Position numbers and translations under genes: made by a program
Part shown: positions 41,171 through 53,100 of the stretch, piece after piece
Position numbering within the stretch: the first letter of the stretch is position 1
Layout: each line of letters opens with the position of its first letter
Notes under the pieces: model-generated
Seen by the model: the letters and a program-made list of their open reading frames with translations, nothing else
Told to the model about the DNA's origin: nothing
Databases searched by the model: none
Origin: Entoloma clypeatum
Taxonomy: Eukaryota; Basidiomycota; Agaricomycetes; Agaricales; Entolomataceae
Reading direction: 5' to 3'
Length of the DNA stretch: 64,000 bases
NCBI GenBank assembly: GCA_963565915.1
Contig: OY751496.1
Coordinates: 1,984,001-2,048,000 of the forward strand

Positions 41171-43605
41171 ATGGATCTCGAGGCTCAAGTGGATGATGAT
41201 GATGATGAGGAGGAGGAGGAGGAGGATGATTATGATGATGGTAAGCCACCCTTCCCCTTATCTTGCACTTCTGAGGTTGCTCTAGGTTTTATCAATGACT
41301 GACAGGATACTTCTTCTGAGGATGTTCACCAATGGAACAATTACCAGGCTGGCAGGAGCCGTGCGGACGTTCTATTGGCTGCTTATACCTGTGGACCTCT
41401 CCGAGGGTTGGTTTTCATCAAGGCCAACATGAACCCAACCCTCCTTGGCTTCCTGCACTGCATCCCCGGGGTTATGAAATGAGGGAACTTGTTAGCATCA
41501 CAATATGACCAGCTAGCAACGCCTATCGTCAAGTTTATCCCCCTGGAAGATCAACCAGCAACACTCCATCTACCTCAGGATTGGGAACTCAGGCTCAGGA
41601 TCGGACAGTGGGTATAGGTTTTAAAAGGTGCCTACAAAGGTGACCTTGGGTACATCAACTAGTGTTTAAAGGTCCGGTTAAGGGCCTTTTCTTATTCTGT
41701 ACATATCTCAACAACCACTGAACAGATTTTCATGTTCTAAGGGAAGACCCCCCAGTTAATTGCACCTTCCATCTGCTCAAATATTTCTCGGAGTTTAGAC
41801 ATTTTATTGGATTTTCTAGGCCCTGTATATTGCAAATCAAATAACCGCTCAAAAAATGCATAACTGCACCACATTTTAGCTTATATCTCAGGAACCACTG
41901 ATCAGATTCCCTCAGTCCGAGGGACGACCCCCCGGTTAATTCTATTTACTGTTTGCTCGGCATACAACTCCTCCTGGTGCCTTGCCTCCAGCTTTTGCCT
42001 GCTCTCTCATCAAGAAAACGGGGCAAGCAGCCATGCTCCACTCCTCCTCCCCAGGCTCTTTTCAATCCCTCCATCATTGAAGATATCTTCGGCATCCCAC
42101 CAAAACCTAAAGGGAAGGATCTTTTTTTTTTAATGGGTGGTCTTTCGAACACGGCCTGCTGATAAAGGACTTCAACATGTATTCTGTGTCGTCTGAGGCT
42201 GTTTCCATCTCCACGCCCTTTTCCTCCTCAGCGCGCACCCGGCAATCCAAAGCCTGATGGGCAAGGAGTTTCCCACCCCTGTTGAATGGGCATTTTTTCC
42301 CAGAGAGTCAGTTACAATTGTTGAATGTTTTCACAAAGGGGAATTTGGCCGGGTCAAATCTGTCCAGCCAGACTTTATTGAGGTCGAAGTTGTTGAAATG
42401 GGGGGCGAGGTTTGGAAACTCCCATGGTACGATGTCTGCATGTCCATCAGTCTTGGCAATTTCATCAGAGTTGTTGGAGGCATGTTCACAGGCCGTGTGG
42501 GATTTGTCAAGTGGGTAGACTACATTGACATCTGGATCCTCAAAAAAGGTGGTGACGACACCCGTCCTGTTATGGAGGTACAGCACACTTCTTTTTGGTG
42601 AAGAAATATTCATTTTCTAACTGCTTTCTTAGTCATTTGTCATTCACAAAAATAGCACATTAATCAAAGAACCACCCAATTTGCACGCTGTATCGCTGCC
42701 CTCTGATTTGGCAATTTCAGCAGTGTTGAAGGAGTGGCATCCAGTCCCTTGGTGGGGTGTTAAGGTGATGGTTATCAAGCATGGACACCAGCGTAAAGGT
42801 GAGCCCGCAGTTGTTGAGAATGTTCTCCTCAATCAGAATACATTGAGCGGCCTCAGGATTGAAGTCCGTTTCATGAACTACAATCCAAATGCACCGTTTC
42901 TGAAGGCAATCTTTGATTATGATGACGTGGTTGAATTTGAGTATGAGTTCCAATATATATACATCTATCCTCTGATGCTAATTGATTATTCTTACTTTTA
43001 GCACCAAGCAACAGCTATTCGAGTTCAAGTACCCACAAAGTTCTCTCTTCCATCCACTTTTTCATGACCCATATCCCCGCACCTGCACCTGCACCACACA
43101 ACCCACCATAATCACAGGCACCCCCATGCCTGAGCCTGGAGGCTCATTGTCCACCCCAGCTTGGGATCCATCGTCACGGACTCCAGGTTGCTACTCCCGC
43201 CCCACAACACCCTCCACATCCACACCCACTCTGGAACATGTTCTTCTTGATCCACATTTCTTGGGCATCAAATTATGTATATGGCAAATCAAAAGACCCA
43301 TATTTTGGAGCCAGATTGGGTTTCAATCATCCATCCAAATGTTAAACAGACCAATGCTCTGCTCGTTGTTCTCAAGGGGGATCATCAGGGTAGGTTTGCT
43401 CTTTGAATTTGTCATAGTTGCCGTGGCTCAGAGGAAGCAGCTCTAGTTGAAATCATCAATCACATTGAGGGTGCAAGTTCAACTTGGATGGGAATTGAGG
43501 TGCAGCTGCCTGTAGACCACCTTGCAATTGTCTTCGAAACAAAGGAAGAGAAACGGCGGCATGAGGAGTGCATGGTAGATTGTCAAAAGCAGGCTCACAA
43601 CTGAC
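41171..43605 (+). pseudogene. SPT5/KOW-like protein, degenerate
   Basis: Pieces in order resemble the transcription-elongation factor Spt5 as found in multicopy in mushroom genomes. There is an acidic start (Asp/Glu run, 41171-41240); an NGN-like piece (RGLVFIKANMNPTLL near 41400); KOW-like pieces (RLRIGQWV then VLKGAYKGDLGYI near 41600; GNFIRVVGGMFTGRVGFVK near 42470; and WGVKVMVIKHGHQRKGE near 42760); and a C-terminal piece (ILEPDWVSIIHPN near 43300, EIINHIEGASSTW near 43460). In-frame stops occur at the NGN/KOW junction (MK*G and WV*V) and again near 43070. The region 41650-41940 is inserted repeat DNA. I read it as a decayed duplicate. Confidence 0.55.
41680..41945. repeat. Two ~70-bp direct repeats ending GACCCCCC(A/G)GTTAATT
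   Basis: The segments around 41697-41762 and 41882-41942 share ATATCTCA, ACCACTGA, CAGATT and GACCCCCC(A/G)GTTAATT at the same spacing. They are about 75% alike by eye. Confidence 0.55.
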
Positions 43606-45030
43606 ATTTTTTTATTACAGTTATATGTTAATAAGCATCCCTCCCCACCCTACATACATCATCATTGTCACACTTAGGTGTCGTACAATATAATGACATT
43701 TGATACTTGCAAAAAGAAGTCTCAGAGATGCCCACATTTTTTGTATGAATTTGTGTTTGTTGTGTCGATGAGGCACCAGCTCAAGCCAGTAGCTGAACCA
43801 AAACTGGTTCCAACCGCAGCTCTGGAAGTGATGACTTTGGAACATTATGGTTCGGCTCGGCTTCGGCTCTGTGCAGTGCGGTTTTGGCTTGGAGCCGACT
43901 GGAGTTGGAACCGTGGCAACACTAACCATTTTGTCCAGTCCCTGCCACTTGCCAAGAGAGGTAAACACAAAGTATCAGGTAAAGTGATTTTGTGGATATT
44001 AGAAGGTATGTATGAAGGTGGGACAGTAGGCAAAGGTACAGTGGGGTGTCACAGAGAGGAAACTGGAGATATAGTAGGTGTCATACAAAAATGGGGAGGT
44101 GTATCGCAGTGCAGTTGTATAGGTGAACACAAACAAGGAGATGGAACGGGGGTTTGCACTTGTGGTAGTTGAGAAACAGAAGGTGGGATACGGGATACAG
44201 AACCAGAGACACATGGGGTTGTGCGATGATTACCGGATGTAAAAGACATCTGGGAATGTGGAGTAGTAGGATCTCGTTGAGAAGAGTATGATATACTGGA
44301 AGGGGGGTCTGATAGAGGTCTTGAACGTGAAGTATATGCATTAAAAAGACAGGGAGGATCAACCTGGCATTCTTTTCCAGCACGCCGCTTGGAAGGTTCC
44401 GCCTCAGTGTAATGGTACATAGGGATGGGAGGATATATAGGAACAGGGTTGTTGTAAAAAGGTGTAGGATGCGAAGATGTAAAGGGAATTGGACAGAAAT
44501 CAGCAAGTGGACTGGAAAAGATGGTGTATACTGGTCGGGGTAGGGGTGGGCAACTGGTGATCAAAAGGCCAATTTCGCAGTTTTTGGGAGAGGTGGCTCT
44601 GACTTTACACTGGTTGGTAGTGGGCGGTCATGAGAGTCATCAAGGTATGCTGGCGGAGCTGTGCTGTGCATGGAAAGCGTCGTTGAGATGGGTATGTGCA
44701 GGTATATGCGCTGCAAAAGAGGTGCTGTAGCTGGAAAAAGGGTATACCAACAAAAAGCAAGCTGCCAGAAACATTAAAAAAAAAAAAAGGTAATCCCTCA
44801 GTTCGGCCACTGTTAGGAGCCAATAACCTAATGAACGGTGCTGAAGAATCTGAAGAATCTACCGTGAATCCTCAATGTTCTGGAAGAAACAGCTATAAAT
44901 TCTAAACTGAAGAATCTACTGTGACTAAGGTACATTGAGTATCTGAGGAACGGTAGAAGGGAGATGGTGACTTATATCCTCAACGTTCTGGAAGGAACAG
45001 CTGAGGATATAATCACGACGAATCTATAAG
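43606..45030. other. Proline-rich orphan frame and short repeats
   Basis: A minus-strand frame of 171 codons (44049-44564) is rich in Pro, Ser and Thr and has no domain. It may be the tail of an unrecognised gene. Near 44840-45015 the phrases GAAGAATCTAC and CCTCAATGTTCTGGAAG recur two to three times. Nothing else can be supported. Confidence 0.3.
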
Positions 45031-45429
45031 TTAAATGACTAGGTCACATGGGTGGCTGTGTCTGACCAATAATTTACGTAAAATCAATGTAAGCACCTGC
45101 GAACAAAATGAGTGCACAGCGCGGGTTAGCGAGGGTGGAGCCCAAACCTTTGGGGGGCACCTGAGCGCAAAGTGCGAAACTTTTTTCCTTGGCTTCAACC
45201 ATGGGAACCTCTCAGTTTTTTTCTTTCTGCCACAACCACAACCACCAGAGAACGGCACCAGTGCAGTCCCCCACCACCAGTGTCATCCCTCAGGGCCCAC
45301 CACCCTCCACCATGGCCATGCAGCCCTACCACGGTCATGGTGCCAGGATCCACGGCCACAGGAGGACAAGCCACCACCCTCAATGGGCTGCAATCAGCAG
45401 CTGTGCACAACCCACCACTGCTGCTGATG

Positions 45430-46085
45430 TGGCACCAGGGGATGAAACAGGCAAGGGACGTGATGGAACGGGAGGAGGGACAGAGGACAGACGAGGCAGG
45501 TTGAGGGATGCAACAAACAGGGCGGGGGATGCGACAGGTACAACACAGGGTGGGGGACGCAAGGACAGGGCACCAGGGTACAACACAGGGTGAGGGACGC
45601 AACAAAGGACTGACCACGGCAAGCGAGGGAGAAGACAGAGCACAAGAAAGGGGGGGGGGGAACACAAAAGGGCAATGAACAGGTGGGGGACACAAGAGGG
45701 GGCACAGGAAGGGAGACAGGCAAACAAGCACAGCACACCACTGCTGCCGTGCAACCAACAGATGAGGGCAGGAGGGACACAGGACAGACAAGGGATGCCA
45801 TGGAAACACAGCAAGAGATGGGATGAGGCAGGACGGAGGGACAACCCACCAAGGGGCAAGGGTCCACGGGGAGGGTCAGGGTGCGGCGCGACAGGGCAGG
45901 AAGACTGGACAGGGAACAGGGACAGGATGGGGGGACACAGCAAGGAAGAGAACCAAAGACGCGACAGGTGACCTAAGGAGCCACAGTGCAAGAAACCATG
46001 GGGAGAGACAGCACGCCGAGGCAGGGCAAGGGCACAATGGGGGAACGAGGACGCAGCAGGGAGGGACGGGGAACAGAATGCCCAT
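45430..46085. repeat. Purine-rich minisatellite (GGGGGACACAAG / ACAACACAGGG units)
   Basis: Degenerate G/A-rich repeats, including ACAGGGTGGGGGACGCAA and ACAACACAGGGTGAGGGACGCAA in succession and a G run near 45650. The opposite strand shows several overlapping long Pro/Cys/Leu frames in all three phases. That is expected for such composition, so I do not call genes here. Confidence 0.65.
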
Positions 46086-46565
46086 CTCCCCCCCCTCTTT
46101 TTCCATTTTGTATATATGTACTGTCCATGTAGTGTATTGGAAATATAATTGATTTAATTTTATTCTGTATTGATTATGGTGAAGGTGACTTCTCTCACTC
46201 AAGTGAGGGCCACAGGTCTGAGTGCCATGACACATATTGTAACTACTGATGATATTATTACACACAACACTTCTCTACAAGGGGGTGGCAGAACCAGAAT
46301 CCCGGACGTGGGGTGGGGGGTCGCACCCGGGGAAAAAAAAAAGTTGCACACTCCAAATTATAACATAATCCTATCAAAAACGGCAGTCCCACACTCGCGA
46401 CATTGCGCACAACCGGGGGCAGGACAGCCTTGACCCCATGACATCCCCTCGGGCAGGGTGAATGCGACACAGGAGAGGTTGTGTGCGCCGTCTGCGAGGA
46501 GTTGAGGGTGGTGAATGGACATGATGGGGCTGGGTGCAGATGGGGACGGGGACAGTATGGAATAA

Positions 46566-46578
46566 GAGGTGGCCAGGC
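46566..46578. repeat. 13-bp target duplication of LINE (left copy)
   Basis: GAGGTGGCCAGGC at 46566-46578 recurs at 49812-49824. On the minus strand it directly follows the element's A-rich tail. Confidence 0.85.
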
Positions 46579-46724
46579 TTTTTTTTATTTATTTTAAGTT
46601 CAGCATTCTATATAGCGGTATACTAGGGTACAGTCCGCTTGAGATAGACTAAACTACCTCAATCCAAGGATCTACGTACACATGAAGAACAAGCGGTGCA
46701 AAGATTTACCAAGCTCATAAGGCC

Positions 46725-48109
46725 TCACACTAGGCCAGGCAGGTCTGTGGTAAACAAACGCGGTAGCATACGCACCTGAGTAGTCAGGTGCGGTTGCAGG
46801 TTCACACCAGCACTGTGGGGCTGGCTGTTGACGGCGCCAAGGGGTGTCTGCGCCCTACCCCTCGAAGAAGCGCCTATGCAGTTCTTATCCTTTGGTTGTG
46901 TTCGCTTGCTGGAGGGGGCGGCACCCCTTTGGACCCAGCGCGCTACCACGCGGCTACCGCCAACAGTTGTATTGGGAGTTGGACGATCCCTGTAGGAGTA
47001 GGCCCCAGGGTTGTCCATAATGAATTTCCCAAAGACATCCCAGATGGGAGTGTTCATTGAGAAGGGGGGTAAGTCTGGCGGCCTTGTGGGGTGGTGCAGA
47101 CATTTGTATAAAACATGGGCGAAGTCCTCGACGGACCCCAATCCACAGTTGCACAGCGCAACTCCATCTCCAATGTTGAACCTGTGGCGGTAATGCCCTA
47201 TAGGGGCGTGGCTGGTGAGGCCTCGAACTTTGAGCTGTGAGGGATTGGGAGTGCCCCACACCCTTAAGCCATGTGCCGCCCTTGAGATGGGACGGCCTCA
47301 TATGTTTGGCCTGCGTGTGGTCCTGACGTCTGACACACAATTGGGGGAACTGGAAATGACGGCCGACATACTTTTGGGACTGGTACAAGTTGTTCCAGTC
47401 TTCGAGCATGTTGTCCATGAACTGCTTCTTGTTGAAAGCGAGGGATCTGGAGGCAGACTCTCTTGATGCGAATTGAGGCAGCAAAGTCATGCACTGCACA
47501 ATGAGGTTCGAACCTATAGTCCGCACAGTTGGGAACATGGTGAAAGAAGATTCTAGAGTTTAGCTCCCGTTCCTCAAACCAAGGAATAAGGTTGCTAATG
47601 ATTGCTAGCGCAGATGCCTGTGCTGACTGAAGGTCCGGATTCGTGGTGTGCCTGATGGCATTAACGGAATCGTTGAAGATATGAATTTCTTCAAGCTGAG
47701 ATAGACCCCCTAGTAGGTCGACCAGGTTCAAAAACCCGTGGCCAATTGCTAAAGTTTCTGTGTCATCAGATGTGGCAAGGCCTCCAGCAACCCAATCCTT
47801 GTTGATGGAGTATCCCATGTGCCAGGTCTCCCAGGCTGCAACAGCCTGGTGTCCCGACGCAAGGAAAGGTACTGCCGTGTCAGTGACAATGACGGCGGAT
47901 TTTGCAGAGCAGATGTTGGCATCGAACACCTTGTTAAGGGTGGTGAGGCACAACTTCCTTGCTTCGGATCGCTCCTTCGTGTTTTTACCACGAATAGGGA
48001 GGATGTCTAGGATAATGCGGTCAGGGAAGCGGTCATGGACGCGCTTCCCAGGCTCATTGTAGTTGTTGTAGGGGGCAGGGGGACAGTAATGTTTGCACGG
48101 TATGCCCAC
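46725..48109 (-). pseudogene. LINE RNase H domain and C-terminal zinc region (frameshifted)
   Basis: From 48109 downwards the minus frame carries an RNase H-like order of acidic residues: VIVTDTAVP, DTETLAIGHG, IHIFNDSVNAI. It then continues to 47264. A shift to another frame near 47260 is needed to read the C-terminal part, PIGHYRHRFNIGD with CNCG, then H and C (HVLYKC), a CCHC-like finger typical of RNase H-bearing LINEs. A stop separates it from RT. It is degenerate. Confidence 0.7.
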
Positions 48110-48162
48110 ATGTCGACGAGGGGTGATTTAAGATTAAACATAAATTCAGGGGCGTACCAGGG

Positions 48163-49811
48163 TCACTTTGAGGGGTCAGCCTCGTCGCATACCATGACAG
48201 TGGAGTGCCTGGGTGCAAGAGTATGCATGCGGACACGGTTTCTGCAGGACAGCTTCTTCAAGTGCAGATGCACTGGAGGCAGTCCAGCTAGGGATTCCAC
48301 CACCCCTGACGTGGAGGTGCAAAAGGCTCCAAGAATCCAGATGGCAGCACGCCTCTGAACTTGGGAGATAGACTTGATGACGCCTTTGTTGCGGGCTCCA
48401 TTGAAGTTCCATAGACTGGCCCCATATAACGTGATCGGCAAAATGCACGATCGGTATAGGGTGCGCTTGTGTTTGAGGGTGAGTCCGTGGACTGAATTTC
48501 CTAGGGATAGCAAGGTGCCTGTGGCAGAGAACGCCTTGGTTGCATATCGCTTTGCATGTTCGGTGAAGAGCAGCTTGCGGTCAAAAAAAGAACTCCAAGT
48601 ACCTCCAGAAGGTCTTGGGACGAGGGGGGTGTCTCCTGTGAAGGGAGCGTAGCCTAGATCAATCGGGGGGTCATTGTCACCATTTTTCCTGGAAAAATGG
48701 AACGCCTCCAACTTAGAGTGTTCAAGGACAAGGCCGAGGGCCTTGCACAACTCAAACAGACATTTATATGCCTTTTTTAATTTGGCGAGGTTTTCTTTCC
48801 ACATCTCGGACTGCGCAATGAGCATACCGTTGTCGACGTATGAGATGAGATTGGCCTGTGACTGTTCCACGTGGAAGGCATACATTACAGGGGCTAGATA
48901 TATAGATGATAGTACCGGGGACAGGGCAGAGCCCTGGCCAACACCAATGTCAATGGAGTGAGGCTCTGAGAGGTCACCCTCCCAGAGATACTGGGTATGT
49001 CTGCCTACCAAGTAGTCAGAGAAGAAGTCGACAACAATGTCAGGGAACCCCATCCTATCAAGGACAAGAGTGACAACCGAGTGGTTGAGGGAGGGAAAGT
49101 ATTGTGCCAAATCAATGGCGACAACGCTTGTCTTGAGTTTTCTGTCCCAGCCTGCACAAATGAGGTGGGTGAGGAATTGTCCTGCGTCTTTGGTGGAGTT
49201 CTGGCGAACCCCCCCAAATTGGCATGGGTGCAGCAGACCATAGCAGGCAAGTTCCCACTGGAGTCTGTTTGTGATAGCTTTCTCAAAGAGTTTGCCCATG
49301 GTGTTCAGAAGAACAATGGGACAAAAAGCCTTGGGAACATCGTACGCCGGCTTATTTGGTTTAGGAATTATGACGGTTGTTGAGATCTTGAACTCATCTG
49401 GCCAGAAACCCACCGAGAGGCAAGAGTTAATGATCCAGACGAAGAGTTTCAAAATGTGCTCGTGCACAGTTAAGCGTTTGAGATGGGTCCATGTAAGATG
49501 ATCAGGGCCAGGGGCTGACATGCCAGAGCAGCCAGACAAAGCCTGGAGGATCTCTTGCGAGGAGAAGGGAACCCAGGGCCTTTTGGGCTGGGGTTCAAGG
49601 GCATCACGTAGCCTGTCGGGGTCAACAGGTCTGGCTTCGGCGGACAGGAAAGACTTATGGAACATGTCACATGTCTCTTCTGTGGTAATGCAGGTTTTGC
49701 CTTCAAAAATAATGACTTCCGGGGAAGCATTCTTTCGTGGGCCAACCCATGCTGTAAGGTCCCAGGGACGCTTATTTTTATTGGAGACTTCTTCGATCCT
49801 GTCATTGAAGT
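48163..49811 (-). pseudogene. LINE reverse transcriptase with altered active site
   Basis: The minus frame reads SAPGPDHLTW, then PKPNKPAYDVPKAFCPIVLL and KLFEKAITNRL (RT blocks 0-2a). It continues with VAIDLAQYFPSLNH (first catalytic Asp), GVGQGSALSPVLSSIYL, and then SYVDNG where functional relatives have YVDD or FADD. The second Asp of the active site is Asn here (codon AAC), one G-to-A change from GAC. Thumb-like sequence follows to 48163. The first ~14 codons of the open frame above 49811 lie in flanking DNA, not in the LINE. Confidence 0.88.
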
Positions 49812-49824
49812 GAGGTGGCCAGGC
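49812..49824. repeat. 13-bp target duplication of LINE (right copy)
   Basis: Same 13 bases as 46566-46578. It marks the 5' truncation point of the LINE. Confidence 0.85.
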
Positions 49825-50153
49825 CATACATCTCTGCTCCCCGTCGCGCACTTATGTTTTTTTTTGTTTTTCATGACATTTATTCTTGGAAAAAAACATA
49901 TATGCGTGAGTACAACATACTAAATTAGGAAGGAGGTGGGGGGGGGGGTCCCTGGTGCCCGAAAAAAAAGTTCAACCCCTGGTATATTTTTTCTATTCCG
50001 CCACCCCCTTGCTTCTCTACAAGCAAGGGCCGCAGGTCCGAGTGCCATAGCACATTGTGTACAGTCATGTATATCTCACATTCAATTAAAAATTAATTCA
50101 TATCACATATTTTCATAATCCTGTGCAGAGACTAATGACAGAAACAAACACAC
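49825..50153. other. Low-complexity DNA between LINE and Crinkler gene
   Basis: Contains T and G runs. CTTCTCTACAAGCAAGGGCCGC with GAGTGCCATAGCAC (about 50013-50053) resembles 46188-46230 in direct orientation. GGGGGTGGC near 46278 appears inverted near 49999. This suggests that the DNA surrounding the LINE is itself an older repeat. No gene is seen. Confidence 0.45.
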
Positions 50154-53100
50154 TCAGAACACCACCCCCACTGTAGTCTTCACCAAATCGGCCGTTGAAC
50201 CTAAATACTTCTTCACAACATCCCACCGCAAAACGGCCAGATCACCCTTCCATTCCCCTTCTAGACGCTTTCGCTGTTCATCGTCAGGGGTTGCAATGAT
50301 GCGAAGGAATTTGGGAGTCTGTCGTGTTGAGTACGGAGCGGATTGTTGCCGAGCTTTGGTGCGGCTGCGGAGTTTGCTGCGATAAGCGTCAGCTATTGGC
50401 ACGTATACTTCTGGCCCGAGGACCATATCCAAAGTCCCCGTCAGATCCTTTATGAGATTTGTCCACCCTATAAACATTAGAATAAAAGTTGAGTGCGAAG
50501 GGTTTGATACATACCACCACCGTGTAAAAGAATTCGGGCATAAGAGAAATGACGGCACTTTGCCAGGTCTGAGCATTGAGTGTCGGTGAAATTTTTCCTT
50601 GCAGCGCAGCAAGAATCAGTTCCTTCGTCTCCTCGTCTTGGAGGAAACACAACAGGTCGGGGCCCATGTGGGTATCTGGAAAAAGAAAGGCCCTTCCATC
50701 CGGATCGTTTAAGAAAGTGAGAACGTCGGCGGGGGATCTAGCCTTGAGACCAAAGCAATCGGAACCGCCTGCATTCCACGATACCGGGTAGCTCTGCATC
50801 ACACCGTCAGGCCCCCGCTTCAGCGAGACCAAGGTAACCCTCCTCGACCCTAATGACCCGCTACAGTGGAAGGCGTCCGCGAGAGGATTGAACTTCCCCC
50901 CGAAGATCTCCATGAGCACGCAAAGCGCGACCTCTTCATACACGAATCCAAGCGACGAGTTGTTACGAGCATTGCGAAATGATCCGATCATCCACGTCCG
51001 CCTCGTCGTCCAACTCTGCTTTTCGAAAAGCGAGCGGAGGGAAAGAATTACCAATGGTTCGGAAATGTATACAGGGTAGTTCGCATCAGGATCGAATTTC
51101 CGAGTGCTCGCCATCTTGTCCAAAAAACCTATCCCCGACGCAATGATGTAATGCATATCGCGTTCGATGGGAACGGACGTAGTCTGACTTCCCAAAGTCC
51201 ACCGCATAAGAACGTCAACTAGGCATTGTATGAATTCGGCTCCTATCAAATATGCGGTTGGTCCATGCAGTCGTAAAAGAGATATTGCACTGACCATCCT
51301 GTTCTTTGAAAAGGCGGTCCAATTCACATATTGGTCGGTAACGTCCGATCTTCGAGGACAGATCAGGCGAAATGGGGGGTTCACCATCCTCCAGTTCGAC
51401 TGCGTCAGTGATTTTGAAGCCAGTCAACTGCTCAGCGAACGAGGTCAGGACACGGTGGCGCGGGACATTTTCCGAGTAGAGGAGAAGCTCAATAAGGCTA
51501 GCTGTCAGGCGGTGACTACGATATCGACGATGAGAAGGAATCTTGTAGCGTCAAACGATTGACATACCGGCCAGAAAACCAGTACACCATGCGTTCCAAC
51601 AATCGCTGATCCGAGATGTTATCGTTCGAGAGAGTGAGGTACCGGCGAATATAGACCACTTGAGAAGGATTGTCCCTCGTGAAACGCCCAATATCAGTGA
51701 AGACTCGGGGCTGCACGCTGTTGTCCTCCTCTTTTGCGGAAAAAGAACCCACCGCATCTTTCACCATTTTCATCGACAGACCAGTTCCCGAGAGAATAAT
51801 CCCAGTGAAGATTCCAGACGCCTGAAAGAACCTATACATTTCACGAAGAATGGGGCGCAGATCGGTCCCTGTGGTGGAGCGAAAGAAATCCTTCAGATAG
51901 TCGGCAGCCACCTGTGCCTCGTCAATCACGACGAATAGAGGTGTAGCGCTTCCCACAGGGAACCAATCTTTCCTCTCGTTCATGAGCGCACGCAGCGTGG
52001 AGCGGATAAATTTGAGCATGATCTTAGTGTCAGCATGCCGAAGGTCCTGAATGACTTTGACGAAGAAGTCGTCACCCTCCAAGGTCAGACGAGGAGGCAA
52101 AACTTGAGCAAGAATCCATCGCCGTCGAGCTAGTGTGGCATCTGTGCCAATAGGAACGCGTTGCAGAAGTTGCTTGAAGACAAAGACGCGCGCACACAAC
52201 AACATTGCAAAAACACGGTCTGCAGCATCAGCGTTCTTGGAAATGTCCGTAGCGCTTGTGCCTTGATGCCAAGTAGTCATGGATTGCAACATTTCCGTCG
52301 CTGTCTTGAAGTCGCCGGAGCCAGACGCTGGACCTCGCTTGCTCTTGCACGAAATATAAATGCCCCAATTCTGGCAAAGCCCGTCAAGTGTAAGGCGTGT
52401 TTTACCCGAGCCAGAGACGCCAAATAGATGGCTGGAAAAAGCAAGATTAGCATTAACTAGCGGCAAAATTGTCCGCACGGCACGAACACTGTGTCATGTA
52501 TAAACAAATTTCTGACCCGCTCCTGGTCTAGATGCTTGCCGAGGTCGTGAAGGAGAAGAATTGGGTCAAGGGGCAGATGCACCTCGAGGTCTGTAACTTT
52601 GTCTTCACGCCGGTACGAGTCGAGATATCCGTCCAATTTCCCAGTAGCCAAGTATTCCATGTAGTTCTCAAAGCCCGCAAGTGCGGCGGCCATGTTAGCT
52701 TCCGTCTCTTTGAGGGTGAGGCGCGGGGGTGAAGCTAATGAAAACTGTTCACAAGGCCGCATATGCTTGAAGGTACACCACTTACTGCTGGCTTCAACCA
52801 TTTTTACTTGTATGTTAGCAGGCGGGGTGTGCGGGGGTTCACCGATACGAGGTCGTTTCATAGGATGCTGGGGGGATACTGGAGAGCGTGTATGCGAAAC
52901 TGGAGAATGCGCGAGCGGCAGGGATATAAGGCAGACGGAGAGTTCATGCCAGCAGCCAGCGGGATAAGATATTCGCATGTAGGAGTCGGGATGGACGGCA
53001 GTCATTCGGCGCAGATAAAGGACGACATCGATCCAGGGAGAAAAAGGCGGAATGGAGATGAAGGGAAAAGGTGGGCGATGAATGAACAGACCACAGAAAA

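Larger units (their letters stand above)
46579..49811 (-). mobile_element. 5'-truncated LINE (non-LTR retrotransposon)
   Basis: Bounded by the 13-bp direct repeat GAGGTGGCCAGGC. On the minus strand the element starts inside the region before the RT domain, so the endonuclease is missing. It ends in an A-rich tail (ATAAATAAAAAAAA) that abuts the duplication, the hallmark of target-primed reverse transcription. The content is RT, RNase H and a Cys/His finger. The presence of RNase H points to the Tad1/I-like clades known in fungi. At 3.2 kb it is dead on arrival. Confidence 0.88.

Noticed and set aside
45195..45991. Three overlapping 157-204-codon minus frames
   Set aside because: All phases of a G/A-rich repeat are open at once and the amino-acid content is only Pro/Cys/Leu/Ser. 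No real gene supported.
46725..47538. Separate genes in the lower LINE region
   Set aside because: The frames carry the RNase H and CCHC end of the LINE, split by a frameshift, and lie within the TSD-bounded insertion.
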